Positions 23,545 to 35,180 of a stretch of DNA of 64,000 bases are shown piece after piece. The DNA lies in contig OY735211.1 of assembly GCA_963457665.1 (NCBI GenBank), positions 38,398,717 through 38,462,716 on the forward strand, written 5' to 3'. Below the pieces are notes generated by a model. The model ran no database searches and had not been told where the DNA came from. It saw only the letters and a list, made by a program, of their open reading frames with translations. The first letter of the stretch is position 1. Every line of letters begins with the position of its first letter. Source of the DNA: Thysanoteuthis rhombus (lineage: Eukaryota; Mollusca; Cephalopoda; Oegopsida; Thysanoteuthidae). The translations under genes and the position numbers were made by a program.

Positions 23545-23662
23545 AGAAAGCTGCTCACACGTACGCACGCACACAGGCATATGCACCTACACACACATAC
23601 ACATTCACACATACACACACACACACGTACTCATATTCGTTCACACACACACACACACACTT
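23545..23662. repeat. imperfect (CA)n microsatellite
   Basis: CA repeats interrupted by CG, TA and TT steps. Confidence 0.85.
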
Positions 23663-23859
23663 CAAATACGCGCGCGTGAGTGTGCCAATATATCCGAAAG
23701 TCCTAGAGGTCACTTGTAGAACAATGCCATTGTAATAATACTGAGAATAACAATATGAAAGTAGAAAAAAAAAACTAACAAAAAACGTCATCATTATCAA
23801 ACAGAATGCGTCACTTGAGGCTGGCGGATGTAGGAGCCTAATAGCGATGTGCACAACGT

Positions 23860-23965
23860 GAAGTGCGCTAAACGCTGCCATCCTGTGCAGAATTTGAACC
23901 AACGACTGTTGACCTGATTGGCTAGCTTGGAGCTACGGTGCCGGAAGTCAGAGTGTTGTCGCCGG
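23860..23965 (-). mobile_element. tRNA-like SINE head
   Basis: On the minus strand, GTAGCTCCAAGCTAGCC is A-box-like and GTTGGTTCAAATTCTGC contains a B-box-like motif, followed by gcacaggatggcagcg. Divergent; a SINE head or tRNA pseudogene. Confidence 0.45.
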
Positions 23966-24059
23966 ACGCCAAAGCTCAAACAAGAAGACCCAGCAACGAC
24001 ACATGCGCACGCACTTCAACATCTAATTAGTAGCACGTGGGACACTTGATACGTATTTC

Positions 24060-24190
24060 TTCTTTTCTTTCTTTCTTTTTTTTTTTATTTTTTCCCTTTT
24101 TCTCTCTTTCTTTGGCCCTCTTTTTATTTGGCTTTATTTTTTATTATTTTCTTACTGGCGTTATTTTTATTTCTTCAAGTTTCTCTGTCT
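24060..24190. repeat. T-rich polypyrimidine tract
   Basis: CTTT repeats and T runs grade into TTTATTT. Confidence 0.85.
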
Positions 24191-24299
24191 AAAGCGACAC
24201 CATGACCTAAACTAAACTTAAGTCTTTTTTACTTGCCGCCAGTAACCTTCTATCAACTAAGTGCAAGCAACCCAATTGTTAAAGCAACGCAGCGGTAAC

Positions 24300-24480
24300 C
24301 ATCGAGGGCGCCTGCCGTAGCGCAACGGTTTACAAACTCGTCCTACTGACTAATATATTAGATTGTGATTTGTGTGACGTCGTTTTTTGTTTTTTTCACA
24401 TCACAGAGAATAACGCTGAAAGTTAAAGACATACTCATGCAATGTTATTTTTTGCTTTTTCGATGTAAATAAAGATATAA
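24300..24480 (+). mobile_element. possible tRNA-like SINE
   Basis: gccgtagcgcaacggtttac near 24313 is A-box-like and a polyT-rich body follows. The B box is not clear (gattgtgatttgtgtgacg). Weak call. Confidence 0.3.
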
Positions 24481-24599
24481 TTATTCAATATTGGAGATTT
24501 TTGTGTTCTCACCAACAACGGTGTCTACCTTTAAGTAATTTTCAAGTACGAATTTAAATTATGACATTCTACTCAAACTGCTGATAACGTTTACAAAAC

Positions 24600-24960
24600 A
24601 GTTGTAGTGGACATTACTACAGTGAGAATTGTTCAACGTTGGTCCAGTAGATTTGGTCTTGAAATTTGGATACCAATAATATACTTCGGTGACACAAACC
24701 TTTTCTTAATAATGAAGAATTATTTGCAGCAGTGGCCAAAGATCCAGGAACAATAGTTCGATGATATTCTGGAGACTTGAGAACTCCAACAACGAACAAA
24801 TCATCTCAAGGCAACCGGAAAGGTTAAAAGGCTAGAAAAATGAATCCTACTTGAATTCAAAGAAAAGCTCCACGACAGACCCAACACCTCTCAACGGACG
24901 GTATCTCGGCTTAGAGAATTGGGATATGAAATATTGTAGCGTATCCCATTGTCAATTGAC
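24600..24960 (+). pseudogene. possible DNA-transposon helix-turn-helix relic
   Basis: Fragments VVDITTVRIVQRWSSRFG (near 24607-24660), ELFAAVAKDPGTIVRXYSGDL (near 24720-24775, X stop) and RPNTSQRTVSRLRELGYEI (near 24873-24930) follow the order of the paired helix-turn-helix domains at the N terminus of Tc1/mariner-type transposases. No catalytic domain was found downstream and there are stops and frame changes. Confidence 0.35.
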
Positions 24961-26440
24961 ATTTCTCTCACAGGTAATCATCTTTTCAAACATTTTGAAC
25001 TTCGTATTCGTAATAAAATATCAGATAATAGGGAAGATGTAATTTGAGCTTTTGTTGAATTCGTGATCATTAAGCCTAAAATGTTTTTTTATAGAGATAT
25101 TATATTATCATTTATCGTTGGATAAAAGTTATTGTTTCAATTGGGTCTTATTGTCATTGAAAATTTACTCTTTTTTATAACATCAAAGGCATTTCAGATA
25201 GAACAACTGGAAAGTTAATTCGAGGCTGATTGTCCCAATATCGTGACCAAATGCCTAACTAAGCCAAGTTTTGTAAATCAACGTCGGTTCCAATATGATG
25301 TATTCAAATATCTTGTTACTGTAGATAATTACTAAAATTCTTGTCTTGTACAGAGACACAATAGTGGGACACCGCGTATGAATTGAACTCACTAATATGA
25401 TAGAATAGATTGCTAAAAATCACTCTACCTCAGGCGTCTCTGAAACTTACTGTGTACAAAATGTCCAACCTGTACAGATTCTCATTACCATGATCACAAA
25501 AGTAATATTCAACTTACATATACAAAACAAGCTCTTGGCATGAAGGGCTTTGTCAGGAGTAAGTTGATTGTAACAATGCTCTCCAACCTGGTGCTTGGAA
25601 GAGACCTAGCAATAAGAGCATAAGATTTCCTTTGATGACATCTTACGTGAAATAAGTTTGTTTTTGTTTTGTTTTTTTTTGAAGGTTTTCTTTGAATCAC
25701 CCCCTGAAATAACCTCGATTATGATTCAAATATCAAAGGACAATTTCTCCATCGAATGCCATAGATGAAGAATAATTCATATTTTGATATAAACATGAGT
25801 AAAATCATTATGAGTGTGTTTAGTGTTTAGGTAGGTAAGTTTGTTCGGATATATATACGTATGGAGCCCGAATATATCGTCACTATACATGTATCATAGT
25901 GATTCTTTGCATATTCACGTCTGTTAATTAGTATTTCGCGGGCAAATCTTGTTATATATATATATACGTAGGTACATCAATAAGTCCGTAGTCCAATGGC
26001 AAGTAGAATATTTCTTTTACACAACTATCCATTTTCGACATAAGCTCCTTTCTTTTCAAATCAATATTCAGCTAGTTTACTATGTGTCAGGCTATGAACA
26101 TTGATCTACCCACGCGTATTCTTAATGTTCCCTTTTGGGTTTCTTTTGACACAGACGAGAAGCAATTCTATCTCAGATAAAATAAACACAAATGACGAAC
26201 CGAAATGGAATTGTTTTGTTCTGTTTTTTGTTTTGTTTTTGTTCTTATGTTCTTTGTCGTTGTCGTTTTTTTTCTCCTCAGTGATGCCTGTAAAGAATAA
26301 TTGGCATAAGATTTATAGAAAGAAAAATAAATATGATGTTTAAGAGGAACCCTCCAGCAATAGAATCGTTCCAAAAAAAGATGTATTCTTTGTAATGATG
26401 CACGACTTCTACAAAGGTAAATATAACAGAGACCCACAGA
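24961..26440. other. unassigned DNA
   Basis: No gene recognised. Notable only for tatatatacgtaggtacatca near 25961, a short GT-rich patch near 26215-26275 (tgttctgttttttgttttgt), and cctaactaagccaagttttg near 25252, which resembles the family C tail. Confidence 0.4.
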
Positions 26441-26464
26441 AAAAGTTAGTCACCCAATGATAGT

Positions 26465-26825
26465 TTAACGACCTCCTGACGCACCGGTGCCAAATTTGAA
26501 AATCTAGGTACAGGTTAGCTGTCTGGAGGAAGAGTATGAACAAACCCAGCACCTCAGCATGCATAGAAAGCGAATAATGAAGAAACGAAAGAAAAGAAGA
26601 ATGTGTCCATTAAAAAGAATGAAAGAAAGAAAGAATATATCGACAGAAAAGAGGAAAGAATTAATCAATTCAAGTGAAAAAAAAGAAAGAAAGAGGGGTT
26701 GTTTGATGGCAACCCAACCCACCAATGCCATCTTGGAAAATCTAGGTCTGATTTCGTCTGTCTGGGGGAGGAGTATCTACAAGCCTGGGGCCACAGCATT
26801 CACAGAAGTATTTAAAAGAAAAACA
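26465..26825 (+). repeat. two diverged ~100-base copies around an A/G-rich tract
   Basis: The segment near 26470-26570 (aaatttgaaaatctaggtac, ctgtctggaggaagagtatg) is repeated near 26710-26810 (tcttggaaaatctaggtctg, ctgtctgggggaggagtatc). The spacer is GAAA-rich. It looks like a duplicated dispersed repeat. Confidence 0.6.
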
Positions 26826-27160
26826 CCAAGCACAAAATGCTGATAAATATTCAAGCGTTGACAAGTGGCAGTGCTTTCCTATACGAGATCAGTGGCACAC
26901 AATTGAAACTATTTGGGCAGAAAATCCGATAGATACTCAGTCAATAAAGAGGCTTTTTTGTGTGTCCTTCTTGGGTAAAGGGACATACAACCCCTTCTAT
27001 GATTGCTTATGAGACGAAACAAAAAAAATAGGCGGAGACCATGGCAGAGATACAGATGAAATGATGTCAAAAGAAGAAGGGAACGAAAAAGAAAATAGAA
27101 TGAATACGCGATAAAATAATACGTGAGGGCTAGACTGCTGGGTAGGTATGAAGGTATGGT
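26826..27160. other. unassigned A/G-rich DNA
   Basis: No coding or repeat call beyond short A-rich runs. Confidence 0.45.
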
Positions 27161-27300
27161 GGCTATGGTGCAGGTGGCCTCACAGTTATCTACACAGAGG
27201 ACGAGATCGGCGAACCGAGTTCAAACTTTAATTGGGGCAGCTTGAGTTCATTTAGCACTGATACCCTTAGGGAAGACATAAATCCAATTCTATTCCCTGC
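27160..27300 (+). mobile_element. tRNA-derived SINE, family B
   Basis: A-box-like tggtgcaggtggcctcacag is followed by acgagatcggcgaaccgagt and the B-box-like GAGTTCAAACTTT, then a body with cactgatacccttagggaag. It matches the family B order seen at 11.3, 33.9 and 40.0 kb. Confidence 0.6.
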
Positions 27301-27910
27301 TATGGTTAAATAGCAGGGTAGTTAGAAAGCTTCAGTCCTGTATTAAATTTAGTCCAAGGTATCGGACACTTACCCAAGTCCCATAAAAGCCCACAACTCC
27401 TACTATCAGTAATTGGTTCCCCCCCCCCCCATGCATCGTTCAGGAAATGAAGACTAAAATGAGCGTCTCGGGCTTCGTTTCCTTGTACCGGTACTGATGC
27501 ATACACATATACGAGATGCTGTCCAAAAGTACTGGTAATTCGAAGTGTTTACTCTAACACCTAATTTCGATCGTTTCCTTTGAAGTAGTACGCAAGCATG
27601 TATACAGATATTTCTGATAGTGTGCTGCTCATAAAGGGTATGGGCAAATCCGGTACTACATTCTGTTTGCCCGAGTAGTTTGAATTATCCAAACTTTTGG
27701 GTAGTTGTTCAAATTCCCCGAATCTTTGGCGTTTGCATGTATGTATGTGCACAGTCAAGCGTACGTATGTGTATATGTAGGTATGGTGTGCCTGTATATA
27801 TTATATATGTATAGTGCGCACACAGAACCACGCATAGAGCAACGAATGCTTTTATGCCATTAGTGTCGTCAAGAGTCGTGAAATCATAGATACATGTACA
27901 CACAAGTACT
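27301..27910. other. unassigned DNA
   Basis: Contains a C run at 27419-27430 and short TATG-type repeats near 27735-27790. No gene. Confidence 0.45.
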
Positions 27911-28067
<157 letters not shown>

Positions 28068-28166
28068 TAGCTGGAGTACAATAAGATAAGGATGATCATT
28101 ACTGAACGATCATGTAGTGAATTCTACGAGGTTCTAAGCCATCACAACCCCCCAAGTGGGCCAGTA

Positions 28167-28500
28167 ATGCTGAAATTGACCATTTTTGAAAATGCCCGAA
28201 TTGACCTGATTTAAAAATGACTTTAAAAGGTCACCAGATTGCAGTACCACCTATCCCATGTTAATCCCGAGGTCAAGTGACTCATGTACTTAAATTTGGA
28301 GCCCATAGAGTGCTACCGTGTACGTTAGATTTGATAATGCCGAAATTGACCTGGCCTTCAGAGGTCAACGGAGTTGATCATCACCTATCCTGTGTTCATC
28401 CTGTAATCAAGTAACCCTTATCCAAAAATTTTAAGCCCGTAGGATACGACCGTTTTGGGAGTCTACATAACATAAAGTTGACTAGAAACAAACAAACAAA
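28167..28500 (+). repeat. 170-base tandem duplication with (AAAC)n tail
   Basis: The block beginning atgctgaaattgacc at 28167 is repeated as atgccgaaattgacc at 28337. Both contain aggtca, accacctatcccatgttaat/atcacctatcctgtgttcat, caagtgac/caagtaac and a final gagcccatagagtgctaccg/aagcccgtaggatacgaccg. The second copy ends in acaaacaaacaaacaaacg. The A-rich tetranucleotide tail suggests a retrotransposed or transposon-derived repeat. Confidence 0.75.
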
Positions 28501-28669
28501 CAAACGTTCGACGTCTTTATAGCATCAGATGTCTTCATGCAGAATGGTGGAAATAGCAGGAAAAGAAAGGATAGGCGTCAACGAAGAAAATAATGGGCGT
28601 TTTTTACATGCAGAGTTTGAAAAGCAACGAACTGTTAAGAAAATAAAGAAGTTCATTTCTCAAAAAAAA

Positions 28670-28769
28670 AAAAAGTAGAATTGAATGAAAATCTGAAAGC
28701 GGGAGAGAAAGACTAAGAAAGAATGAATCAAGGGAAAAGAATGAAAGAAAGAAAGAAAGAAACAACGAA

Positions 28770-28800
<31 letters not shown>

Positions 28801-28920
28801 AGGAAAGAATAACAGGGTAATAAAAGCAACTTTGTTTTGATTCGGGGTTTGGGGTTTATTTTGTTCAATTTCTTTTTTTTTCTTTCTTTCTTTTGTTCTT
28901 TCTTTCTTCCCATATTTTCA
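28670..28920. repeat. GAAA/GA purine tract and CTTT pyrimidine tract
   Basis: GAAA and GA repeats (28680-28815) are followed 50 bases later by a TTTCTTTC tract (28868-28912), a potential imperfect inverted repeat. Confidence 0.85.
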
Positions 28921-28990
28921 CTTGATTCCGATAGAGAGGTCTAGCGATTGTTTGTGAACGTTCATGTCCAACGACAAACTCTAACAAACT

Positions 28991-29009
28991 GATGATGATG
29001 ATGATGATG
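28991..29009. repeat. short (GAT)n
   Basis: Six to seven GAT units. Confidence 0.85.
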
Positions 29010-29489
29010 GGAAGCAACTCAATTTGCAGCAGGTTCAACGGACTCGATCAAATCGTCTTCTTTTGAAATAGGATTTTACTTACTCCACGTTACTTGAAGG
29101 TAATAACGAAACAAATTGGTTTCTAAATCAAATCCAACAATCGGACCCAGGATACTCAGTCTAGAGCTACGATGGAGTGTAAAACAAAAGACTTCGGAAT
29201 TGAACAAAATATTAGAGACTTGACATGAAGCGAGATTGAAATATCATTTTCAGATCCTACATATCAAACTTGACCAAGATTGTTGCCTGTAAAGAAAATA
29301 AGTAGACATGCTATTGTTTTATGATGTTTAAATGAATCTTAAATGTAACTAGACAATCTTGTGACCCTTCGAATCTCTAAATCAGCGTGATTTACACAAT
29401 ATTATTCTACTCAAAATCATTCAGCCTTAATTTTGCATTCTTTAATTTGGTGGATTTTAAGGATATCTCAATTCTGTACCTACACTTTT
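29010..29489. other. unassigned DNA
   Basis: No gene or repeat recognised. Confidence 0.5.
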
Positions 29490-29870
29490 TGTTTTGGAAA
29501 AATGGTTCCTAAAGAAAGTAAGCGAAAGTAACTGAAATACTTCAAAGTCATAGTTTCGTTACAGAGACAGTTCAGCATAATGGAAATCCCGACCCAAATT
29601 TTGTCTTTTTGCAAAAATGATTTCTCATCGAAGCAAAGGGGCCAGTTTAGCAGGATACTTACATCGTAAATGGACCGCTCCAAAAATTGTATATTTGGAG
29701 AACGATGTCTCAGTTAGGTTGTGGGAAGTAACCTAAATACTTCAAAGTTGTAGTTTTGTACGGAGGCCGGAGATGAGGGTCCACTTCAGCAGTATAGTTA
29801 CAGTGTAAATAGAACCATCCGGCAATAAAAAAATTGCGTTTTTGAAAAGATGTTTTCTTCAATACAAAAA
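29490..29870. repeat. 200-base tandem duplication
   Basis: aagtaactgaaatacttcaa at 29526 recurs as aagtaacctaaatacttcaa at 29726. Downstream, gtttagcaggatacttacat pairs with cttcagcagtatagttacag, and aatggaccgctccaaaaatt pairs with aatagaaccatccggcaata. The second unit is partial and the first is preceded by part of another. Confidence 0.7.
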
Positions 29871-29929
29871 ATTCGCACATCCTTACGACAATTGTCACAC
29901 ACTTGTGGCTTTCTGCAGCATCAAGTCAG

Positions 29930-30300
29930 GCTTATTTGTCAAAAGGCTGTCTCGCCATGGAGCAATGTTTAGCACACTAGTCCCGCTGACCATTTCTTCT
30001 GTATTGAGTTTGATCTTTATTTGGAGCCCTATACTTACGACTTTGTATCCGATAAAACTAAGCTTATTTGTTGAAGGTCGTCTTGTCATAGAGCCGTGGT
30101 AAGTAAATTGATTTCGCAGATCACTACTTCTATATTGAATTCGATTTCACTTGGTCCCCTACACTTGTGTCTTCTGATTAGACTGAGCCAAGCTTATTAG
30201 GAGAAAGTGTCTCACGTAAGGGTTAGCAAATTAGTTTCGAAGATCACTGATTTTGTATTGAGTTCGATCCTTACTGTATGTCCGACAATTGTCGCCTTGT
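29930..30300 (+). repeat. three tandem SINE-like units of ~131 bases (family C)
   Basis: Units start with gcttattt.g/gcttattag at 29930, 30062 and 30192. Each contains gtctcgccatggagc/gtcttgtcatagagc/gtctcacgtaagggt, a B-box-like element (gtattgagtttgatc, atattgaattcgatt, gtattgagttcgatc), and a tail with gactgagccaagctt or its equivalent. The spacing of 132 and 130 bases shows a true tandem array. Confidence 0.8.
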
Positions 30301-31335
30301 AAACGTGTTAAAATACAAGCAGCAAACATGGCATAACGCCCTATACAATCATCAGGTTGTTTACGCACCAACTGAAAGTTTACGGCATCTGTTGGTTTCA
30401 TTTTTTTTTCAAATTCCTGGCAATCGTTATCTGAAACCCACTGAAGGCGATATATTGAAGCATTTCATCTGTCATAGGAAATTATTGTGCGTATGTATGG
30501 CTACGCTATTGTGTGATATAAAATTATTAAAAAGTAATCGAACGGTCTTGTGTAGTTCTTAGCTTAGTAAATATCATATAACACTTGTGTTTTATTTTTG
30601 TTTATCTTCTATTTTTGAAGATAGCACTAAGAATATGTGGTTAGAATATGTCTTCTTTGTTTAGATATTGATTTATCTTTCAGTTCTTTCTTAAACATTT
30701 TTCAAAGATTGGACATCATTACACAGAACTGTTGTTAAACAAACGTGGTGTTGTTTACGAAAGAAAAAGAAGAAAGACTTTTATGAAATGTGTTTTCACA
30801 AGGTGCCGCTTAGAAGGTCCAAAATACAGCGAATCCTCTCCGGCAAAACAAATAACGCCCTGATAGTGGATGGATGGTGTGTGCCCCCTGTTAAGTGTTT
30901 AGGGAAGGGTACGAATTTTGGGGGGAGGGTGCATGGAAGAAAGAAGAATGGGAATGAAAAGAGAAGTGGGAAAAGCGTAAAGAAAGCGAGACTAAAGTAA
31001 GATCAAAAGAGCTGAGTCGTAAAAGTACTGATCGGAAGATAGAAGAAAAAGCATAACATTACCGAAGAAGAGGATAAAGGAAAAGAAATGTCAGTTTGTC
31101 AGATAAACTTGAAAGATCTGACGCTTATATACAAAGGTGGTTGGTTTGGAGTTTCGCTTTCAGATAGGAAGTTTCAACATGAATGTTTAAGAAATTGGCT
31201 GGCGGCGAAAGGTGAACACGTATCACTCCACACCGTAAGACTACATAAAAGTGGGCTGCTCGAATGAAGACTGGGCCCTGCAATGAGGAGTTGACTTATT
31301 CAGTTCTATTACCAATTGTTGGTTGAATTATCAGA
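30301..31335. other. unassigned DNA
   Basis: Open frames at 30278-30562 and 30788-31000 have no recognised domain; the second is Lys/Arg-rich because of purine-rich DNA. A G-rich patch lies near 30918-30931. Confidence 0.4.
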
Positions 31336-31876
31336 AGAGCAAATCATGGAAAGAAAAAAAGAGACTGAAAGAACGAAAGAGGAAGAAGGAAGAAAGAAAA
31401 AAGTAAGAAGAATGGAAGAAAAAAAAAGAGAAAATTCATGAAGAATTATAAAATAGAGGAAGAAAGAAAGAGAGAAATAGAAAAAGAATCAAGGATGAAA
31501 TAAGCAGAAAAAAAGACAAAAAGAGAAGTATTTGAAATAAGGAATGATCAGAGAGAAAGAAAGAAAGAAAGAACCAAGTAAGTAAAAATAGAAAGAAACA
31601 TGTACGAAAGAAAGAAATGAAAGAAAAATAATAGAAAAAAAAGAAATTGACAAAAGAGGTGAGTATATGAAGAAAGGAAGAAAGAAAAAGACAAAAAGTT
31701 AGAGACATAAAATATACTATTTAAAGAAAGAAAGAAAGAAAGAAAGAAAGAAGGCAATCAAGGGAGAAAAAAAACTGAAAAAAGAAGAAAAACAAGGGAA
31801 ATGGTGCAAAAGAAGATGAGGTAAAATCATAGAATAAAAACTTATATAGAAGGAAAAAAAGAGAGGTATGTGAAAA

Positions 31877-31928
<52 letters not shown>

Positions 31929-32072
31929 AAATGGGGATGAAGATGGAGCCGAAATGAAGAAATATACACAATTGATAGAAGTATTTGTATGAAAGAGCAA
32001 ACGAACAGAAAGAGAGAAAGAATAAAGACAGACAGACAGACAGAAAGAAAGACAGATAGACAGACAAAACAA
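31336..32072. repeat. GAAA-rich purine tract
   Basis: About 740 bases of almost uninterrupted purine on the plus strand are dominated by GAAA. Clean runs lie at 31727-31752 and 31877-31930, and the tract ends in GACA/CAGA units near 32030-32065. The minus-strand open frames here (31436-32089) are Phe/Leu/Ser low-complexity translations, not genes. Confidence 0.9.
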
Positions 32073-32935
32073 GATAAATTGAAATACATTTACTCTCCGT
32101 TATTCACAGGTTTTTCTTATGCAGTTTCGATAATCCGTAATTCAGTGATTGATAATTCAACGGGATACCAACTTTTTTCTTTTTTTTTTTAATAGCAGCC
32201 ATCACAGGCTTTCGACCAAAGGTGATGTGTGTCAATGCAAACGCTTGGGACTTGTAATCTATTCATTTCAGCGTAATCATCTTTGTATCACCGATAAACA
32301 GAAAGAATGTGGAAAATTGTCAACTAAAAATTATTGATGTAGACAATATGATATAATCTTAGTTGCTTACTGTCACAAACCAACCAACCATAGAAATTGA
32401 GAAAATATAGACCAACTTTCAAACACATTTTGAAACAACAGCAAAAATGAACTGTACTGGTATGTTATTTTGTCAGTTGCTCGTGTGTTAACGTATACGT
32501 GTGCAAGTCTCGTAACTGTATGGAAAGAAGCTTGTGCATCGAACGTTTTTGTTACATTATCATTGAGTTCGGAACTTCAAATACCGATCATCGTCATCGT
32601 ATGAAAGAAATAGTTGGAATTAGAAATTGGAATCTCTACTTACTCTAATCGCACATCGGCATGAAGTTAGGCGAACGGTATCTTGAAGGACATTAACATT
32701 TTCTCCTATTCACTGTTCTCTAGTTTTATGATGTTTCCGTCAAGTGACTGGCAATTTTTACTGTTTACTTTAATGTATTCATTTATTTATTTATACATTT
32801 ACAATTTAGGATGGGTAGAGTGTTTGTTTATCGAAATGTTTATGGTAAAAGATTTATTATTTTGAGGAACTGGAAGGGTTTGCTGGGAGGTCAGCAAAAT
32901 TATTCGCGTATTCATTGTATTTGTGCCCCTCAGTT
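32073..32935. other. unassigned DNA
   Basis: No gene recognised; only a T run near 32175-32190 and TTTA repeats near 32780. Confidence 0.45.
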
Positions 32936-33345
32936 TCCTAACCTGCGAATGCAATGAATAACTGAAGAAAGAAAAAAGAAGAGAGAGACAAAAAAAAGAA
33001 GAAAGAAACGAGAAAATAAGAGAGAAGGATTTTTTTAGAGGAGAGCGAATGATAAGAGGTGGGAATGAAAGAAGTCTGATTAAATGAAAAAAATGAGAGA
33101 AGAAAAGGAAAAAGCGAAAACATGATGAATAACAGAAAGAAGAATGTTAATAAGCGTAAATAAACGAAGCCAATAGAGAGGAGGGTGTGTACGACAAAGG
33201 AAAAATAACAGGAAATAACAGGAAGATGAAGATAACGCGAGAAAGGAAGAAGAGTCAGACGAGAAGTGAAAGAAGGTCGAAAGACAAGCGGTAAAAAAAA
33301 AAAAAAACGAAAGATTCGCATGAAACAAAGAAGGAACGAACAAAT
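32936..33345. repeat. A/G-rich tract
   Basis: Purine-rich with AGAA, GAAA and AGAGA words, less regular than the upstream GAAA tract. The 127-codon minus open frame (32938-33321) is Phe/Leu/Ser-rich low complexity. Confidence 0.75.
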
Positions 33346-33458
33346 GAAAGGAAGCTTAGGAGAAGAATTTGAATAAAACTATGAAAATTTAAATCTATTA
33401 TGCTCCAATACAAGATAATTCCTTGCATATCAATTCCTGATTTGGGGCTAAATTCTTG

Positions 33459-33728
33459 TTATTTTATAGGGTCAACACCGATGGCTCTTTTTTTCACACT
33501 CCAACAGGAAGGCCACCTGTCCTGATTAATAATGGAATGCCTCTGAAGTGACTCATCCGGGATGCAAACGCGGGTGAAATGTATGGAGACCTTGGAATGT
33601 CCAGACGAAAGAATCCACCTCTTGACCTCTCCGATGTAATCCAAAGCAACACCGAGCACGATACGTTTTCCATCAGCTTGGCTTCAGAAGCTACCGGAAG
33701 GAAGTCAATGTTGGCATCCAACCGCCTC
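33459..33728 (-). repeat. unnamed dispersed repeat, copy 1
   Basis: The minus strand reads ggatgccaacattgacttcc, gaagccaagctgatggaaaa, tgctttggattacatcggag, ccatacatttcacccgcgtt and aatcaggacaggtggccttc. The plus strand at 42.7 kb carries the same order with scattered substitutions (ggatgccaactttgacgact and so on). GC is higher than the surroundings. One frame reads SVLLWITSERSRGGFF here against SVYLRITPVRLRAGFC there, but a second frame also aligns, so coding origin is unproven. Confidence 0.7.
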
Positions 33729-33799
33729 GGGGAGGGGGGAGGGTACTCCAATTGGTTTCGAATAAGTGTCGTTCTTCTCCTAAATTGATTACGTTCCCG

Positions 33800-33945
33800 G
33801 TGCACTCTGCTGTTTTACCCATTGCTGGGTTAGGGAGATGGATCCATGCTTTTCCCGAGGGTATTCGTGGAAAATGTACGTATTTTGAGTTTGAACCCGG
33901 CTCGCCGATCTCATTGTCTGCACTGTAAAACTCTTTGACATTCGT
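33800..33945 (-). mobile_element. tRNA-derived SINE, family B
   Basis: On the minus strand: gagatcggcgagccgggttc with the B-box-like GGGTTCAAACTC, then acgaataccctcgggaaaag and ggatccatctccctaaccca. This follows the family B order. Confidence 0.6.
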
Positions 33946-34640
33946 ATCTCCAACACCTCAACAAACAACTCTAACAAAACAGCGTATTCAATCACATGAA
34001 AAACACTTTTCAGGAAACTGTCACTAGAAATCCTCCAACGCTCCCTTAAACTCACGGTTGGGGAGCTTGAAGCTTCGAGTGCCAAAGGCAAAATGTTTAC
34101 CATTTGTCATTACGCCTATCTATACGGAAATGCGGGAAGTTTCAGCAAAAAATATTCTAGATTTCTTTCCAAATATTCATTCTAGATACTTACAATGGTA
34201 TATTGTAGTTATACAAGCGTTTCTTTATTTGTTAGTCTGCTTGAAATGGATCAAAATTCAAAATCCCTTGAACTAAGAAATAGAGCGTCAGTCGATTATT
34301 TTGGGACCAAATCATATCCTGCTTACCACCATAATATACGTCATTTCCACAGGAACTTCACATTTCCATGAGTTCATTGAACAAATCAACAATGTCCCGT
34401 TCTATGTCGTAGAGTGTAGAAACAATGTGACTGTTGCAATAAGAAGCAGCAAAAATAAGAGGAGAGAAAAACTCATCAAAAATCAATAATTATTTACTAT
34501 GCTTCCTCTAAGGAATTCGGACAACTTCAAATTATTTATTCCACTTCTATTACTGCTACTGCTACTACTAAATATAAAACAACAAATATGAGATTAAAAT
34601 TTAGTAATCTACAAAGCTTTGCTTAATCTGGTGAGAATCC
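33946..34640. other. unassigned DNA
   Basis: Short open frames at 34058-34276 and 34301-34489 have no recognised domain. CTA/CTG trinucleotides occur near 34548-34568. Confidence 0.4.
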
Positions 34641-35180
34641 ACTGTGGTAGGGCACCCAGTGATTGACAAACACACTACGACCAGTGAATCGAACTTGTTA
34701 ATCATCCTGCTATGGTTGGCACCCTCTAGTTGTTTACTAAGCTTGGCTTAGTCCAGCACTAGGCTGATGTCGGTAAGCACAGTTTATAGATAAGATACAC
34801 TCTACTAGCGAATCGGTCTGCACAACGCCAATAAAATTGAGTACCCATTCTGGAATGAACATACTACATTCCCGATTTGATCCGTTGATCAACTTCGTTA
34901 AACATCACGCTCCGACCAATATTATTGAACTCCTAGTTAAGATCAAATCCACTACACTATTGAGTCCCCAGATAGATAACAACCTTATTGCTGTATGCCC
35001 TTGGACAATTTAATATCTTGAATAACTCAGCAGGCATTTTTTTAGTGCGGCACAAGGTCAAAGGCGTCTGGCACCCAGTGAGTGTCGAATATACCTGAGT
35101 CGTAATGCTTGGCGAGTCTAGTTTGCTAAGCTGCACTCCAAACCGAGGATTAACTACAGCTAATGTATTTGTTTGCTCCA
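34641..35180 (-). repeat. family C SINE-like units, minus orientation
   Basis: On the minus strand, ggactaagccaagcttagta near 34742, a B-box-like caagttcgattcactgg near 34690, and a further unit near 35050-35130 with actcactgggtgccagacgc and ctttgaccttgtgccgcact match the family C tail and head. At least two diverged units are present. Confidence 0.55.

Noticed and set aside
31436-32089. Long Phe/Leu/Ser frames that resemble multi-pass membrane proteins
   Set aside because: They follow exactly the GAAA purine tract and are open in several frames; low complexity, not genes. The same applies at 32938-33343 and 43134-43480.
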